Positions 1-14,900 of a DNA stretch of 56,947 bases are shown in pieces. The DNA lies in the NCBI GenBank assembly GCA_018398765.1, contig JAHBMJ010005338.1, forward strand, positions 1-56,947, written 5' to 3'. Origin of the DNA: Chromera velia (taxonomy: Eukaryota > Sar > Chromeraceae). Each line of letters begins with the position of its first letter. The stretch's first letter is position 1. Under the pieces are notes generated by a model. The model searched no databases. It was not told the origin of the DNA and was given only the letters and a program-made list of their open reading frames with translations. Made by a program: the position numbers and the translations under genes.

Positions 1-30
1 TGTGTGTGTGTGTGTGTATGCACGTGTGTG

Positions 31-66
<36 letters not shown>

Positions 67-229
67 ATAGCAGGCAAGCTCTGCTGCCTCTTTTCATGAA
101 CGCAAAGGATTTCTGACTTAAAATTCGCTTTCCAAAGTCTTTTTTGTTGTTGTCCTCTTTTTAATTTCGTCTTCACTTGTCTTCTTTTCGTCTGCCTGCC
201 CCTGTCTGCGTCTTCCCGTCTGCCTGCAG
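1..229 (+). other. Intron sequence upstream of the first visible dynein exon, with TG and AG microsatellites
   Basis: Bases 1-17 are a TG run and 36-62 an AG run. The stretch ends in a pyrimidine-rich tract and CTGCAG at 224-229, an acceptor that opens exon 230 in phase 0. Confidence 0.7.
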
Positions 230-1221
230 GTTTCCCTTCTGGGCATTCAGTTGATCTGGACTGCAGACTTTCAGGAGGCTCTAGAGAAGATGAGCAGAGA
301 GAAGGACAAGACGATCATGTCGACTGTCAACAAGAAGTTCATCCAAATCATGAACGATCTCACTGCCTTGTGTCTGTCTGATTTGGGCAACAAGATGAAC
401 AGAAGGAAGGTGGAGACTCTAGTGACAATCCACGTGCATCAGAGAGAACTGTTCACAGACATTTGGAAGAAGACCAGAGACAACAGAGTGAAGGACCACA
501 ACGATTTCGAGTGGCTCAAACAGACACGAGTCTACTGGAAGACCGACGTGGACCACGCGCTGATCTCGATCGCTGATGTCGACTTCACTTACTCTTATGA
601 GTATCTCGGTGTGAAGGAGCGCTTGGCCATTACTCCCCTGACAGATAGGTCGGTCAGTGGATGGGTCTTTTTGAGGATCTCTGGTGAGATCATTTCGGAG
701 AAGAATCGAATGAAGAAGACGGAGCAAGGGGGAAAGAGTTTGCATTTGTGCTTGGTCAAAGAGCCATCTTTGAGTTCCAAGAATCCATTCCGTCTTTTCT
801 CTTCTAATGAAAAAACTTGTCGCTCTCTGCATCCCTGTCTTTTCATGTCGTCTCTCGTTGCACGTCCACCAACAAAGAGAGTATGTCTGTCTGCTTGTTT
901 GTCTCTCTGTCCGCCTGTCTGTCTGTCTGCCTGTCTCTGCATGCAGATGCTACCTGACGAACTCCCAGGCCCTGGGTATGTACTTCGGAGGGGCCCCGGC
1001 AGGCCCTGCAGGGACAGGGAAGACAGAGACCGTGAAGGACATGGGAAGGACAGTCGGGGTGTTCGTCGTCGTCACCAACTGCTCTGATCAGCACAGGTTT
1101 GTAGGGCTTTTCGTTTTTTTGCTTTTCGTGGCCAATTTTGCTTTCGTTTCTTTGTCGGTCATACAGGCAAATTCACCTCTATCTCTATCTCTACCTCTTC
1201 TCTCTATGTGTCAATGAGTGA

Positions 1222-1252
<31 letters not shown>

Positions 1253-4200
1253 TCTGTTTTCCTGCGCATTCTGAGAACAGAGATGCAAAAGCCGAAGATC
1301 TGCTCCTCTCATATTTGCAACAACACGGCCTGCCTGCCTTCCTGCATTCATTTCTGCCTGCAGATACAAGGACATGGCGAAGATCTTCAAGGGTCTCTGT
1401 CAGTCTGGTCTCTGGGGTTGCTTCGATGAGTTCAACCGAATCGACCTGGAGGTGCTTTCTGTGGTGGCAATGCAGGTCGGTCTCGGTCAGTGTGGAATCA
1501 GAACGCTCTTCGGACGTTTGTCCCCGCCTTTCTTCAAAAGGATGGGGCAGTCGTTTTCTTCTTTCTTTCTCTTCGTCGTGAAACGCGGGGGAGGACTCTT
1601 CGGTGTGAAAAGCGGGAGAGGCCTCTGGGGGCACGGGGGCAAAAGCGAAACGAATGCGAAAGAAGAGAAGACATCGTCTGCATATGAAGTGGGTGAATGG
1701 CGTAGAAGAGTCATTTTTCGTTACTTGCGTCACGTACGCAATGAATGATGCGTTCCCTCTCCCTCCCTCTCTCCCTTCTCCCTTGATTGATTCATTTATT
1801 CAGGTGGAGTCGATCACCCAGGCAAAGAAGCAGGGGGCCAAGACTTTCATGTTCCCTGGAGAGGTCGCACCCATCACCCTCATCCCTTCAGTCGCCTACT
1901 TCATCACCATGAACCCTGGGTCAGTCTGGTGATTGAGTGCGTGAGTGGCTGCGGCGTTTGCTTGCTGTCTCTATTGCTTTTGCTTGCACTTGACGTTGCG
2001 CTCCTCCCCACCCAAATGAACGGATTTGTCCAAATGTGCACTCACTCCGAACGAGCGTTTTGTATGAAATGGGATGACTTTTCCTTGCACGCTAGATGAA
2101 AGTCTCTTTCTCTCTCTCTCTCTCTTCTTCTGCAGGTACGCCGGTCGTCAGGAGCTGCCGGAGAATCTGAAGGTACAGTTCCGGTCTGTGTCGATGATGG
2201 TTCCTGACAGGCAGATCATCATGAAGGTCAAATTGGCCTCTGTGGGTTTCACAGACATGGAGGTGTTGGGGAAGAAGTTCAAGGTCCTCTACGGTCTCTG
2301 TGAGGAGCAGCTGAGCAAACAGAGACACTACGACTTCGGTCTGAGGAATATCCTGTCGGTGTTGCGTACGGCAGGTACAGTGAAGAGACAGGAGCCCCCG
2401 GACTTCGATGAGGAACTGCTGCTGATGAGGTCAGCGCAGCAGCATACAAACAGAATTTCTCTCCACGGGCTTCTTCTCACAGATTTCTGTCAGTCTGTAT
2501 GACGTCGAGGGGCTGGGCAATGGAGGCCAAGAAAGTCATGCCAGATTGTCCTGACAATCCTTCAATTTCCCCCCCCCCCCCTTGTATGTGTGTGTGTGTG
2601 TGTATGCAGAACACTGAGAGACATGAACCTGTCGAAGTTGGTGGCAGACGACGTGCCTTTGTTCCTCTCTCTGCTGAAGGATATCTTCCCCAAGCAGGCG
2701 GACCCTCCGAAGAAGGTGTACAAGGAAGTGGAGGAGGCAGTGAAGGAATACGTCAAGCAGCACTCACTCATCTTCCACGACAGCTGGATTCTCAAGGCAA
2801 GTAGAGTACTTCAACTTGAGTGCATGCGTGCTTGCGCGTATTCATTCGATAGATGAATCTGGCTGGATTTTTTCTTTTTCTTTTCATACGCCTCTTTGAC
2901 GACTGGTTATTAGCACGATGCTTTCTTCACTTCGCGCAGATGCACGCTCTGGAGAGTCTGCATACACACTCTTTCGTCCAGCCACAGTCTCCTGACAATC
3001 ATGCAGCTCCTTCTTTTTCTTCTGCTCGATCTGTTCTGTGCAGGTCATCCAGCTTTACGAGACCTCCCTCGTGCGACACGGATTCATGCTCGTCGGCCCG
3101 ACTCTGTGCGGTAAGACGGAGATCATGACAGTTCTCACGCAGGGCCTCACGGAGATCGGAACAAAGACAGTGCCGTACACGATGAACCCCAAGGCCATCA
3201 CGGCACAGGAAATGTACGGTGTGAAGGACCCGATCTCGGATGAGTGGACGCCGGGGGTGTTTGCCTCGATCTGGCAGAAGCAGAACAACAGGAACAACAA
3301 ACACAATTCCTGGATTGTCTGTGACGGCCCCGTGGATGCGATCTGGATTGAGAACTTGAACACAGTGTTGGATGACAACAAGATCCTCACACTGGCGAAC
3401 AACGACCGAATTCCGATGATTGACTCATGTCGAATCGTCTTCGAGGTGCAGGACCTGAACAACGCCTCGCCTGCCACTGTGTCTCGTGCAGGTAGGTCTG
3501 TTTTGTCGGTCCTTTTGAAAGGAAGGAAGCGGTTTTTCCCTCCCCGGTCGCCTCTTTGAGTGTCCGTCCGTTTTCAAAAGAGAGCAGAAAGACCGAGAGA
3601 GGCAGCCTGGCCATCCTCCAAAACATCCCCAGTTTGGAGTATTTATCGGCTTGGCTGATCCTTTCAGTGCTCCAGCCTGCGTGTGTCATGGTTTGCTTTT
3701 GGCTTGCGACATTTTTCAGCCCGTTTCCCTTTCTCCATGCAGCCTGACATCCATGCACGAAGACAGACAAGTTCGCAATCTTTCACCATACTTCCTTCCT
3801 TCCTGCATGTTGTCGCTGCTCATGCATGATGCAGGTATCATCTATGTGTCCGCCTCTGATCTCGGGTGGGAGCCCTTGCTGGAGCGTTGGTTGAACAGCA
3901 GGAAGGAGCAGGGGTCCAAGGGTGCAGAGGAGGCAGAGATCCTCCGGGAGTACATGACCAAATACATGAAGGACGCGGACATCTTCGACTTCCTGATGAG
4001 GAACACAAAGGCCGTGATGCCCGTCTCTGACGCCATCATGGCAATGCAGGTCCTCAACCTCCTCACAGGTAGGCAGGGAGGGAGGGACCTACGCAGGCAC
4101 ACCACGACTGTATGCCTGTCTGGCATTTAGGATAGTCCACGGTGTTGCGTTTTTTCATATGTCTCGTAGCAGTCTTTTTGCCTCCTGATTTTGGCTGTGC

Positions 4201-5185
4201 AAGTACATGTTTGACGCACGAATTCTGTTTGGTAGTCCTGGCATGAGAGTGCGCATGTCAGCGGCTCTTGCTTCCAAAAACGCAACAACCGGGTCTGTCA
4301 TCCCGTCTGGCAAGTCTCTTTGCTGTATTTCCAGACTGCTTCCCCTTTCTGATTCTTTGTCTGCTCCTGTCCCAATTTTCCTTTTGCTTTTGAACCCCGT
4401 GCCTCCAGAACTATTGACGTGGTGTGCTTTTTTCTCTGTGTTTGCTTTTTCTTCCTGGCTTGCCCCTTTTTTTCTTTCAGGTCTTCTGAGCGACTTCCAA
4501 GGAGAGCTCCTTGCAAAGGAGCAGTACGAGCGGTTCGTCACGAACGCCATTGTGTGGGGTTGCGGTGGTTTGTTCGAACCGGAGGATCGAGTGAAGCTGA
4601 ACGGATTTTTGAAAGACAAGGCCAAGACCTCGTACCCGTGTGCGGAGGGAACGACGCTCTTTGAATATTCCGTCAGCCCCGAGACAAAGGAGTGGTTCAT
4701 GTGGAAGGCAGAAGAGTGGAAGGCCCCAAAAGGCAAATTGCAGCCCTCCTCCATCCTCATCCCCACACTGGACTCGATGAGAGCCGAGTATCTGATGACA
4801 ACTTCCATCAAGGTGCCGGTACAGAGAACACCCACGACGTCGTACAAGTCGGTGTGTCTGGTGGGAGGAACAGGAACAGCCAAGACCTCCACGGCCCTGA
4901 TGTTCTGCTCGCACTTCTCTATCGATACGATGTTGATGAAGAGAGCGAACTTTTCGTCTGCCACCTCTCCGGGAATGTTCCAGAAGACTGTGGAGGCGGA
5001 GGTGGAGAGAAAGACAGGAAAGACCTACTGCCCCCCTGGAGGAAAGAAGATGACCTTCTTCCTCGATGACATGTCGATGCCCCACGTGAATGAGTGGGGT
5101 GACCAGATCACCCTGGAACTCGGGCGGCAGTTGATCGAACAGAAGGGTGTCTACTTCCTCGACAAAGATAAACGGTGGGAAGGCG

Positions 5186-5218
<33 letters not shown>

Positions 5219-8200
5219 CTGTGTGTCTCTGTGTGTGTGTGTGTGTGTGTGTGTCTGTGTGTGTGTGTCTGTGTGTGTGTGTCTTTTATTCGTGTCTTGC
5301 TTTCTTTCGGTTTCGTCTGCTTCTGTCTGCATCCAGTACGCGCAAGACGGGATGCATTTTGAGTTATTTTTGCTTTCGTCAGTTTCTCGTTTGATATTGA
5401 AAAGTAACGCACCATCAGAAAGCTGTTGACACAAACTTTCTCTTTTGCAGTGGAGATTTCAAGACGATTTTGGATCTCCTGTTTATCGGTGCGATGAACC
5501 ACCCCGGAGGAGGGCGAAACGACATCCCGAATCGGTTCAAGTCCAAGTTTTTCCTTTTCAACATGATCCTGCCCTCGATCACCTCTGTGGACAACATCTA
5601 CGGGTCGATGATCAAGGCCCGGTTCTCCCAAAAGGGGGCCTCTCCCAAGGTCCTCGACATCGCCAAGAAGCTCACAGACGCCACGATCAAAATCTGGTAC
5701 GTGCGTGCGTGGGCGGGCCGGCTTCGTTTTGTGACATAAGTTCGAGCTTTTGACTTTTTTTGTCTGTGAGGAATTTCTGGGCATGATGAGCGTGTGTAGA
5801 CAGAGAAGAAGAATTACCAAGATCTTGAGAAGTACTTCGAGCAATTTGGAGAGAAAGGCAGTCTGGCAGGCAGGTCCACGATCAAAGAAGGTCAATGGAT
5901 GGACGGCGGAGGAAAGCAGACTGACCCCTGGACTCTCCCAAGAATGGCATCATTTTGCCGTCTCAGTATTTTCCCTCCCTCAGCTTGTCGTGTCTGCTTC
6001 TCTGCATATGCGTTGGTCTGTCTGCCTGTCTGGCTGCAGGGATCGGGTGAAGAAGTCGCTGCTTCCCACACCTTCTCGCTTCCACTATGTGTTCAACATG
6101 AGAGAGCTGAGCAGAATCTTTACCGGCATTGTGCTGACTCCATTGGAGGTCCTGGACTCAGAAGAAAGGATCGTCTCTCTCTGGAAGCACGAGTGCGTGA
6201 GGGTGTTGGCAGACAAGCTGAGCAGGCAGCAAGACAAGGACTTTGTCGACAATGCTTTGCTAGAAGTCGCATCGGAAAAGTTTGGAGACCGGCTGTCGGC
6301 AACCATCAAAGAGGAGCAGCTGTGGGCCGATTTCTTAAGAGACGGGGAGGAGAACGATGAGGAGGAAATTATTCTCCCGAAGATTTACGAACAGGCCGCA
6401 ACTCTCGATCAGGTCTGCATGATTCGTTCGGGCCTTGTCTTTCCTTTCCTGCCATATCGTGAGGTGAAACTTCCTTTCTGCCTTCCCTGTTTTTTCTTTC
6501 TTTATTCTTCCTGCGTGTATCTGGCTGTGCGGAAAGGCGTGTCAAGCTCAAGCAAATCGCTCGAATGAATGCACTCTTCGTGGAGGTACTGGAGTCTGTC
6601 AGTTTTTGAAAGAAAGAGCAAAACAGAAGCGTCATTCTTCCCTCCTTGATGGTGCCTGCCTGCCTGTCTCTTTGCAGGTGCGCACGAAGGCCCAGGAGTT
6701 CCTGAAGAAGTACAACGAGGAGAATCAGTCGAAGCAGATGAACCTGGTGCTCTTCAATGACGCCATGGGACATCTGATGAGAATTTCCAGAATCATTCAG
6801 ATGCCCCGAGGCAGTGCGATGTTGGTCGGAGTGGGAGGTTCTGGTAAGCAGTCCCTCACCAGGCTTGCAGGGTACATTGCCGGGTCAAGACGCTTCCAGA
6901 TTACAATCACGAAAACGTACAACGACAATTCGTTGTTCGAGGACCTCAAGGGTTTGTACGTCTCTGCCGGACAGAAGGGCGAGAGCACAGTGTTCATCTT
7001 CACTGACCAAGAGGTCAAGAATGAATCTTTCCTCGAGTACTTCAACTCCATCCTCGCCACAGGGGAGCTGGCGGGACTGTTCCAGAAGGACGAGAAGGAC
7101 TCCATGGCTGCCGAGGTGCGCAACGATTTCATCAAAGAGCGGCCAGGCCTGGAGGAGAACATGATCAACCTCTACGGATATTTCTTGGACAGGTTGAGGG
7201 ACAATCTCCACTTTGTGCTGTGCTTCTCCCCCGTCGGATCGAAATTCGCTGTGCGGGCCCAAAAGTTCCCCGCCGTGTTTTCCTCCGTGACGATAGACTG
7301 GTTCCTGCCTTGGCCCGAGGATGCGCTGGTGGCGGTGTCGAGCGAGTTCATGTCTGCCTACAGGGTGGACGCTAGCGAGGAAAACAAAAAGGGACTGTAC
7401 AAACTGATGGGCTCGTGCCAAGACCTCGTCGGACAGGTCTGTGTGTGTGCTTGTTGGGTTTTCTCTTTTCGTTTGGTTCTATTTTCTGAATCCACTTCCT
7501 TGTTTGTGTGTCTTCTGAAGGTCTGAGAGTTAGTATGTGCGGGTCGGTCTCTGATTTATCTTCTTCACATTATTGGAAACTTTGTTCGTGCGTATGAATG
7601 TTCAGGTGTCTATCTGTCTGCGTCTGTGGGTGCTTGGTGCTTGTACCAGGGAGCCTGGCTGCATGGCAAAATTTGTTTTTGTTTTTTCGCCTCTGTCCCT
7701 CCCTCACTCCCTCCGCCTACCCTCCCTCCCGCAGGTCTGCGAGATCTACTTCCAGCGCATGAGGAAGCAGGTGTACGTGACCCCGAAGACCTATCTGTCC
7801 TTCATCGACTTCTACAAGATCGTGTACGAAGACAAGTACGTGGAGGTGAACCAATTGGAGAGATCAGTCAACGTCGGACTGCAGAAACTCAACGAGGCCG
7901 CAAAGGACGTGGAGGCGATGAAGGTCAGTCAGGCAGGAACGCAGGCGGGAGTCAGACAAGAAGGGAGGGAGGGAAGGGGGGGGGACAGAAGAGCTGTTGT
8001 TCTCCTCTACTGTGAGCAGGAAGTCAGAGAGAAGAAGGCTTTTATTGCCTCTTAGGAGACGCGTGTGGAGGGAAAGGCGGACGGGCACGGGGAGGGCTCT
8101 CTCTCCATTGAACAGAACAGAAGGGTGTCAATGTAACCCCTTTCCTTCGGCATGCACCTCCTTGTCTCCTATTGTGGTGTTGCAGCTTCTTTTTGTTTTC

Positions 8201-11200
8201 CTCCGTTCCTTATTCACATTGGTTATTCTTCGAAGGGGACCCGATGAAGGAATGCTGTGAGTGATCTGTTCCCTCCCACGCGGTGCCTGCATGCTTCCCG
8301 CGAGCCAGCGTCTCTCTCGTCTTTACAAACAGATATAGCGACTTTGATGCTTGAAAACCATATGTGTGTGCGTGTGTGGGAACGTTCAGATCAATCTCCG
8401 CGAGGAGGAGAAGAAGTTGAAGGAGAGTGAGGAGCAGACGAACAAACTGCTGGTGAAGGTCCAGTCAGAGACTGCGAAGGCCGAGAAGAAGAGTGCAGAG
8501 GTGGGGGTCCAGAGAGACGAGTGTCTGGCAGACAAGGCCCAAATCGAGAATGAGCAAGAGGAGGCCAACAAGGACCTCCAGAAGGCAATGCCCTTCTTGC
8601 ACGAGGCGGAGTCGGCTGCCAAATCCATCACACCGAAGGATATCACTGAGTTGAAGACCATGAAGACGCCCTCTGATATCATCAGATTGGTCTTCGATGG
8701 TGTGCTCATCCTCTTCCAGAAAAAGGTCCGTCAGTCCGTCAGACGCGTTGGCTGCTTCTTGAGTTGTACGTTGCACAGGAAAGTTTGGTTCAGATTTGTT
8801 CAGCAGCTACAGTCGTGGTTCAGAGTGACAAAGGACATCAATGATCAAAAATGCAATTCAGAGCTCTGAAACCAAAGAGGGGATCTAAGCCCTCCATCCT
8901 CTGTCGCAGTCCGTTTTCTTTCTGTGGACGCTCGACCCTTGTTCGTTCGTTTTCTCCTTTCCCCTTCCTTGCTTGCAGGTTGTGGACATTCGATCCGAGC
9001 CCAAGGTTTTGAACAAGCAGGAGGTGGGGTTCTTCCATGATTCGTTTGATGAGTACGCAAAGGCGATGCTCTCAGACATTCGTTTCCTGCCTGACCTCTT
9101 CGACTTCTCTGCCAACGAGAAGGATAACATCAACGACGAGACCTGCGAGTTCATCGAGGCCTACCTCACTCTAGAGAACTTCAACCCCGCAGTCGCCAAG
9201 AAGGCCTCCAGCGCGGCGGAGGGGCTGTGCAAGTGGGTCTCTGCGATGCGAATGTACCACGAGGCCGCCAAGATCGTGAAGCCCAAGTTGGATTTCCTCA
9301 ACATTCAGACCGCGCGTTTGAATAAAGCCCTCGAGGCTCTTGCCGCAGCGGAGGATGAGCTGGCAAAGGCCCAGGCGGTCTTGGACGAATTGAACAGACA
9401 GTTCCAGGCCGCCATGGACTCAAAGAACGCCCTTGAGGAAAAGGCGATGGCAACAAAGAGGAAGATGGAGCAGGCAAATAAACTGATTAACGGTCTTGCG
9501 GGAGAGAAGGCAAGATGGACAGAGGACTCGAATAACTTCGCTCAGAGGCGGCAGAGACTGGTTGGTGACGTCTGCCTGGCCGCTGCGTTCGTGTCCTACT
9601 GCGGTCCTTTCAACAGTGAGTTTAGAGAGAAACTGAACATCGACTACTTCTTCAAGACCTGTCAGGGCATGCGCATTCCCGTCAGTGAGAAGATCGACAT
9701 GATCTCTTTCTTGGTCGATGAGGGTACGAAGGGAGAGTGGAACCTGGAGGGTCTGCCTGCAGACGATCTGTCCATCCAGAACGGTATCATGGTCACCCGA
9801 TCATCAAGGTCGGTCGGCCAGGAAGCTGCAGTACAGAAAGGAAGCTGATGCAGACTTGCTGCTCTTGTTCTGCGCAGAAAAAAAAAATCCCTTGGTAGGT
9901 GCTGCTGCTTTGGAATTCGATTTGATTCGATTCTTTCCGTCAACACAAATAAATCCCTTTCTGGGGTCTTGCACCCGTCATTCCAACCCCATAAGAAGAC
10001 GAAAAGTCCCTGCTGGTTCACCGCCAGGGCCAGGCACTAATAAATGGATGAATGGACAAAAAGCTGTGTGCAGATACCCCCTGATGGTTGACCCCCAGGG
10101 CCAGGCTCTGGCGTGGATCAAGAAGAGAGAGGCCGCGCGAATGGAGGGCTCTCCCCTGGGGTGCATCACCTCTCTGACGAACCCTCGATTGAAGGATCAA
10201 TTGGAGTTCTGCCTCCAGGAGGGCAGGCCTCTGATCATCGAGGGGGTGGAAAGCGAGGTCGGTGGGTCTGTCAGTAAGTGAGTGAGAGAGTGAGTTTGTC
10301 AAGAGAAGTGTTTTTTTTTTCTATGTGTGTTCGAAGGAGCACAATCTTCTTCCTGATTCTGTATGACACACTCCAACAAGAATCCGACAGAAGCGGGGGG
10401 GGGGGAGGGGGGGGGAGAGAAGGAACGATGCGACCTAGTTTGGTTCGTGTCGAGTGCGGGCAGGCTGGCTGTTTGAGTTAGTTCTTTTTCCCTTCAATGT
10501 GGTTTTTCTTTCACTTCGCCGCTTTGAAGCCGAAGTGGATTCTGTGCAGCTTTGCCTCTTTTCCTTTTGGTTTGCTGCTTGCTTTGTGGTCTTCTTTCGT
10601 ATTGTTTTCTACTTCGGTTTCTGCAGTCTTTCTCCCTCCTGACACCACGGTATACTTCCGCCAATTCACTTCAGCTCTCGCACCTCATTGCTCGTTTCTC
10701 TGAACTCCCCTCTCTCCCCCCTCCTCCCTCTCCCCGTGTCTGCATGCAGATGGACCCGATGCTCGATCCCGTCCTGGAGAAGCAGATCATCAAAAAGGGA
10801 AAGAACCTGTACATCATCGTCTCAGATACCCAGATGGACTACAACCCGGAGTTCTTCCTCTACATCACCAGCAGACTCGCCAACCCTTCGTTCTCCCCAG
10901 AGCTTCAGGCCAAGTGCGCAGTGATTGATTTCACCGTCACCCTCAAGGGTCTCGAGCAGCAGCTCTTGGGGCGTGTGTTGAGCATGGAACAGAAGAGTTT
11001 GGAGGAGTCCCTCAACCAGCTGATCGAGGACGTGACTGCAAACACAAAGTCTCTGCAGATCCTCGACAAACAGCTTCTCGAGCGTCTGTCCAACTCTTCA
11101 GGTCAGTCAGTCAGGCAGACAGGCAGGAGTCAAGTCAGTCGTTTACCATCAGAGCCCTCGATGTACTCATTTGTTTTTCTTCCTGCTTCCTTGCCTACCC

Positions 11201-11853
11201 AGTCTAGCTATTCGCTGGGAATCCACATTTATCCTTTGATTGCCTGGAAATGTGTGTGTGTGCAGGCAACCTTTTGGACGACACGGAACTGATTGAGGTG
11301 CTTGCTAACACGAAGGCGAAGGCAACGGAGGTGTCCATCAAGCTGAAAGACGCTGCGGAGAAGAAAGTGGAGGTGAGTGACTTCTTTTGTTCTCACGTCG
11401 TGTTGCATTTCATCCGTGCATTGATGCGCTTTGCTTTACCCCCCCTCTTGTTCTATCTCTCTCTGTCTCTCTCCCTCCATTGACTCTTTCCATTTTACTG
11501 TTCCTCAAAGCGACTGCATTTTTGCGTTTCGAAAGTTTGGGCATCCATCCCGGTGTGTTCATCTGCCTGTGCATGTATGTGGAATCTATAGCTGCTTCTG
11601 GCCGACTACACTGTGTGCAGATTGAGGAGAAGCGAGAACAGTATCGTCCCGTCGCCACTCGGGGCTCCGTGCTGTACTTCTGCATGACAGAGGTCTCCCT
11701 GATTCTGTGGATGTACAACTCTTCGCTGGTCCAGTTTTTGGAACAGTTCGATCTGTCTGTTCAGAGATCCGAGAAGGCACAGCCCACACAGAAGAGAGTG
11801 GAGAAGATTGTAGACTACCTGACGTATCAGATCTACAGGTGGGTATGCCTCTG

Positions 11854-11930
<77 letters not shown>

Positions 11931-14900
11931 TTCTTGTACTTTGCCGCTCTCTCTCCGGTGTCTGTGAGTGCGCTTGTTGATTCCTCGCGAGTGCATGAAT
12001 ACGCCCTTTGAATACGCGCTTCCTGGACGCCTCACCTGTCCCTAGGGTCTCTTCTTCTCTCTTTGCACGGAAGGAACGGTTGGTGGGGGATATCTGTCAT
12101 GCAGGTACGTCAACCGCGGTCTCTTCGAGCGTCACAAGCGGACGTTCGTGTTGATGATCGCCATCAAGATCATGATCGTCTCTGGCAGTCTGACCTCAGG
12201 GGACGTCGGCGTGCTCCTCAAGGCAGGAGGAGGGTTGGACGAAAAGTCGGAGAGGCAGAACCCGTTCAAGTGGTTCGGATCCGACGCGAAGGTCTGGTTG
12301 AACGTCCTGCAGCTGTCCAGACACAATTTTGGAGGGCAGCAGCCGGCCTTCTTCAGAGACCTGCCGGACTCCATTGCAAGAAACGAACAGGCATGGCGGA
12401 AGTGGTCAGTCAGTCAGTGTGGTTGGTGGAGGGGGAAAGAAGGGTTTTGGATTCAGTCGGTCATTCTCTTTGTGTTGTGGGATGCCGAGCAAATTGAGAG
12501 TCACTGCACGCGAATTTGATTGAAATTTCTCGATTGGGAAGAGAAATTCTCAACGATCGAGATCATTATTTTTTCTTCCTGTCCTTATTTGCGTATTTGT
12601 GATTTCGCGCAAGGCTTTTTTTGAACGCTTGTTTTCTTCGTTGAAACAAACATTCCATCAATCGATCGATCCATCCTGCAGGTTCGAGGAGAACGAGCCG
12701 GAGAACTGCCAGGTCCCCGACTACGAGGACCGTCTGGCAATGGACAAAACTCTGGGACATTTCATTCGTCTCTGTCTCGTCAGAGCGTTCAGAGAGGACA
12801 GGACGCAGGTGGCCACCGGCATTTTCCTCAACGAGTGCCTGGGAACCGCTTTCACGGACCCTGTCACCGACACGATTGAGGAGATTCATCAGGAATCGAG
12901 GGCGAAGACCCCTGTGCTCTTCCTCCTGTCTCCTGGAGCAGACCCGACTCTGTCGATCGACGAGTTGGCAAAGAAGAAGAAAAAATTCCCAACCGACAAG
13001 GTCTCCATGGGAGAGGGTCAGGAGGTGCCGGCTCGAGACAAAATGAAGAACGGATTCGTGACGGGCAGTTGGGTGATTCTCCAGAACTGCCATTTGGGTC
13101 TGGGATTTATGGCAGAGATTGAGGTGATGCTGCAGAAGATCACAGAGATTGATGAGGTAGGTGTGAAGCACCGGGGGGGGCGTCTGGAGGGGGGGTCGGT
13201 GTCCATTGGGGGGGGTTGATCGACTTCTGTCATACACGGTTTTCTCTTTCTTCCTTCTACTGCTTGTGAAAATATTGGGTGCATCAGAACATTGAGAATC
13301 TGCTCGCAATTTTCACTCGAGATCCAACAGTACTTTATGCTGAGAAGAATGTCAAGCCTCCTTCTTTCGTGGTCTTTGGTTGTTGTGAGGGGGGGGAACC
13401 ACGAGAGAGAAAATTGAAGAAAAGAGGAAAGACTGGATGTTTCAGCATACGATATGGAAAGAAAGGAATATTTCGGTACAAAACCCAGCCATTGAAGTTC
13501 CCTCTAGTAGACTGGCTGCTCGATATTTAGTTCTCTATTTCAACATTCCCCCCCCAACATCTCTCTCCCTCGATCTCGATCTAGGCGTGCAACGGTGCGC
13601 GTGTGCGCATGTTCAATCAACTATCTGTCCCTCTTTCTTTCTTTGCATCTATGCAGGACTTCCGTGTGTGGATCACCTGTGAGCCCCACAACAAATTCCC
13701 CATCGGTCTGCTCCAGTCTGCCATCAAGGTCACCAATGAGCCGCCCATGGGCATGAAGGCAGGCCTCGCGAGGACCTACACGACGATGGTCACTCAGGAG
13801 ATGCTCGACAAAATTGACGATCCAAAGTGGCGCATGGCCATCTATGGCACCGCGTTCATGCACTCGATCGTTCAGGAGAGACGAAAGTTTGGTCCACTGG
13901 GCTGGTGCATTCCGTACGAGTTCAACTACTCAGACCTCGATGCATCTCTGTTGTTCCTCGAGAAGCATCTGTCAACGACGGTTGCGGTCGGACAGCCGCT
14001 CTCTTGGTTGACTATTCAGTACATGATCGCAGAGGTGCAGTACGGAGGGAGGATCACTGACGATCTCGACAGAGAGGTACGTGTGTAGACGCTGTTTGTC
14101 TGTCTGTCTGTCTGTAAGAAGAAACATATAGTCTGTCTTATGCCTTCGATAAGGCAAGAAAGCAGCCCCTTTTGTTGTGCCCCTGTATGGAGAGAATCAG
14201 TCCGCTTGTACCTTCCTCCATTCTTTCTTTCCTCCCTCTTCAACCACACCCAATTTGAGTGGACCCATTCATCCACGACAGTACTCAGTGACATGCATAT
14301 TCAGTCAGTGAAGAACGGAAGGACGCGAGTGGCCTCCTGTCTGTACGCTTCTTACGCTGTCTGCTTGTTGCAGCTGTTCATCACGTATGCGTCCAAGTAC
14401 CTCAACGACGAGCTGTTCAAGCCCACCTTCACTTTCAACACGCCCACTCCAGGGGCGGGGGCGGCGGGACAGACTGAGTTCATGTACAAAGTGCCCGACG
14501 GTGCCGAGATTGCGATCTACAAAGAATTCCTCTCCAAGCTGCCGCCCGTGGACTCGCCCTCGGTCTTCGGTCTGCACGTCAACGCAGATTTGACCTTCCG
14601 TGTGAAGGAGTCGCAGTCGATGCTTGACACCATCATGGTCGGTTGCTCAGTTCTATTTCTCTATTTTTCTCTCTCCGTCGTTCTCTCTTTGAGTCCCTGT
14701 GCCCATATCTGCATGTGCGTGCCTCATTGCGTCATTCAAAACCTTTTGAAAAGAGCTCTTTTGTGCTCTTTCGTAGCCGGCTACTGAATTGCTGTAGACA
14801 CGAGCAAAATATCTGTCTGATACATGCAGCCTGGTTTTTTTTTTTTTGCAACACTCACTTCATGTATCTCTTCCTCCTCATTCGATCGACTCTGCAGGAG

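Noticed and set aside
4477..5895. 472-codon ORF on the minus strand
   Set aside because: It is antisense to dynein exons 9 and 10 and translates the TG microsatellite as His/Thr repeats; the plus strand carries the conserved protein.
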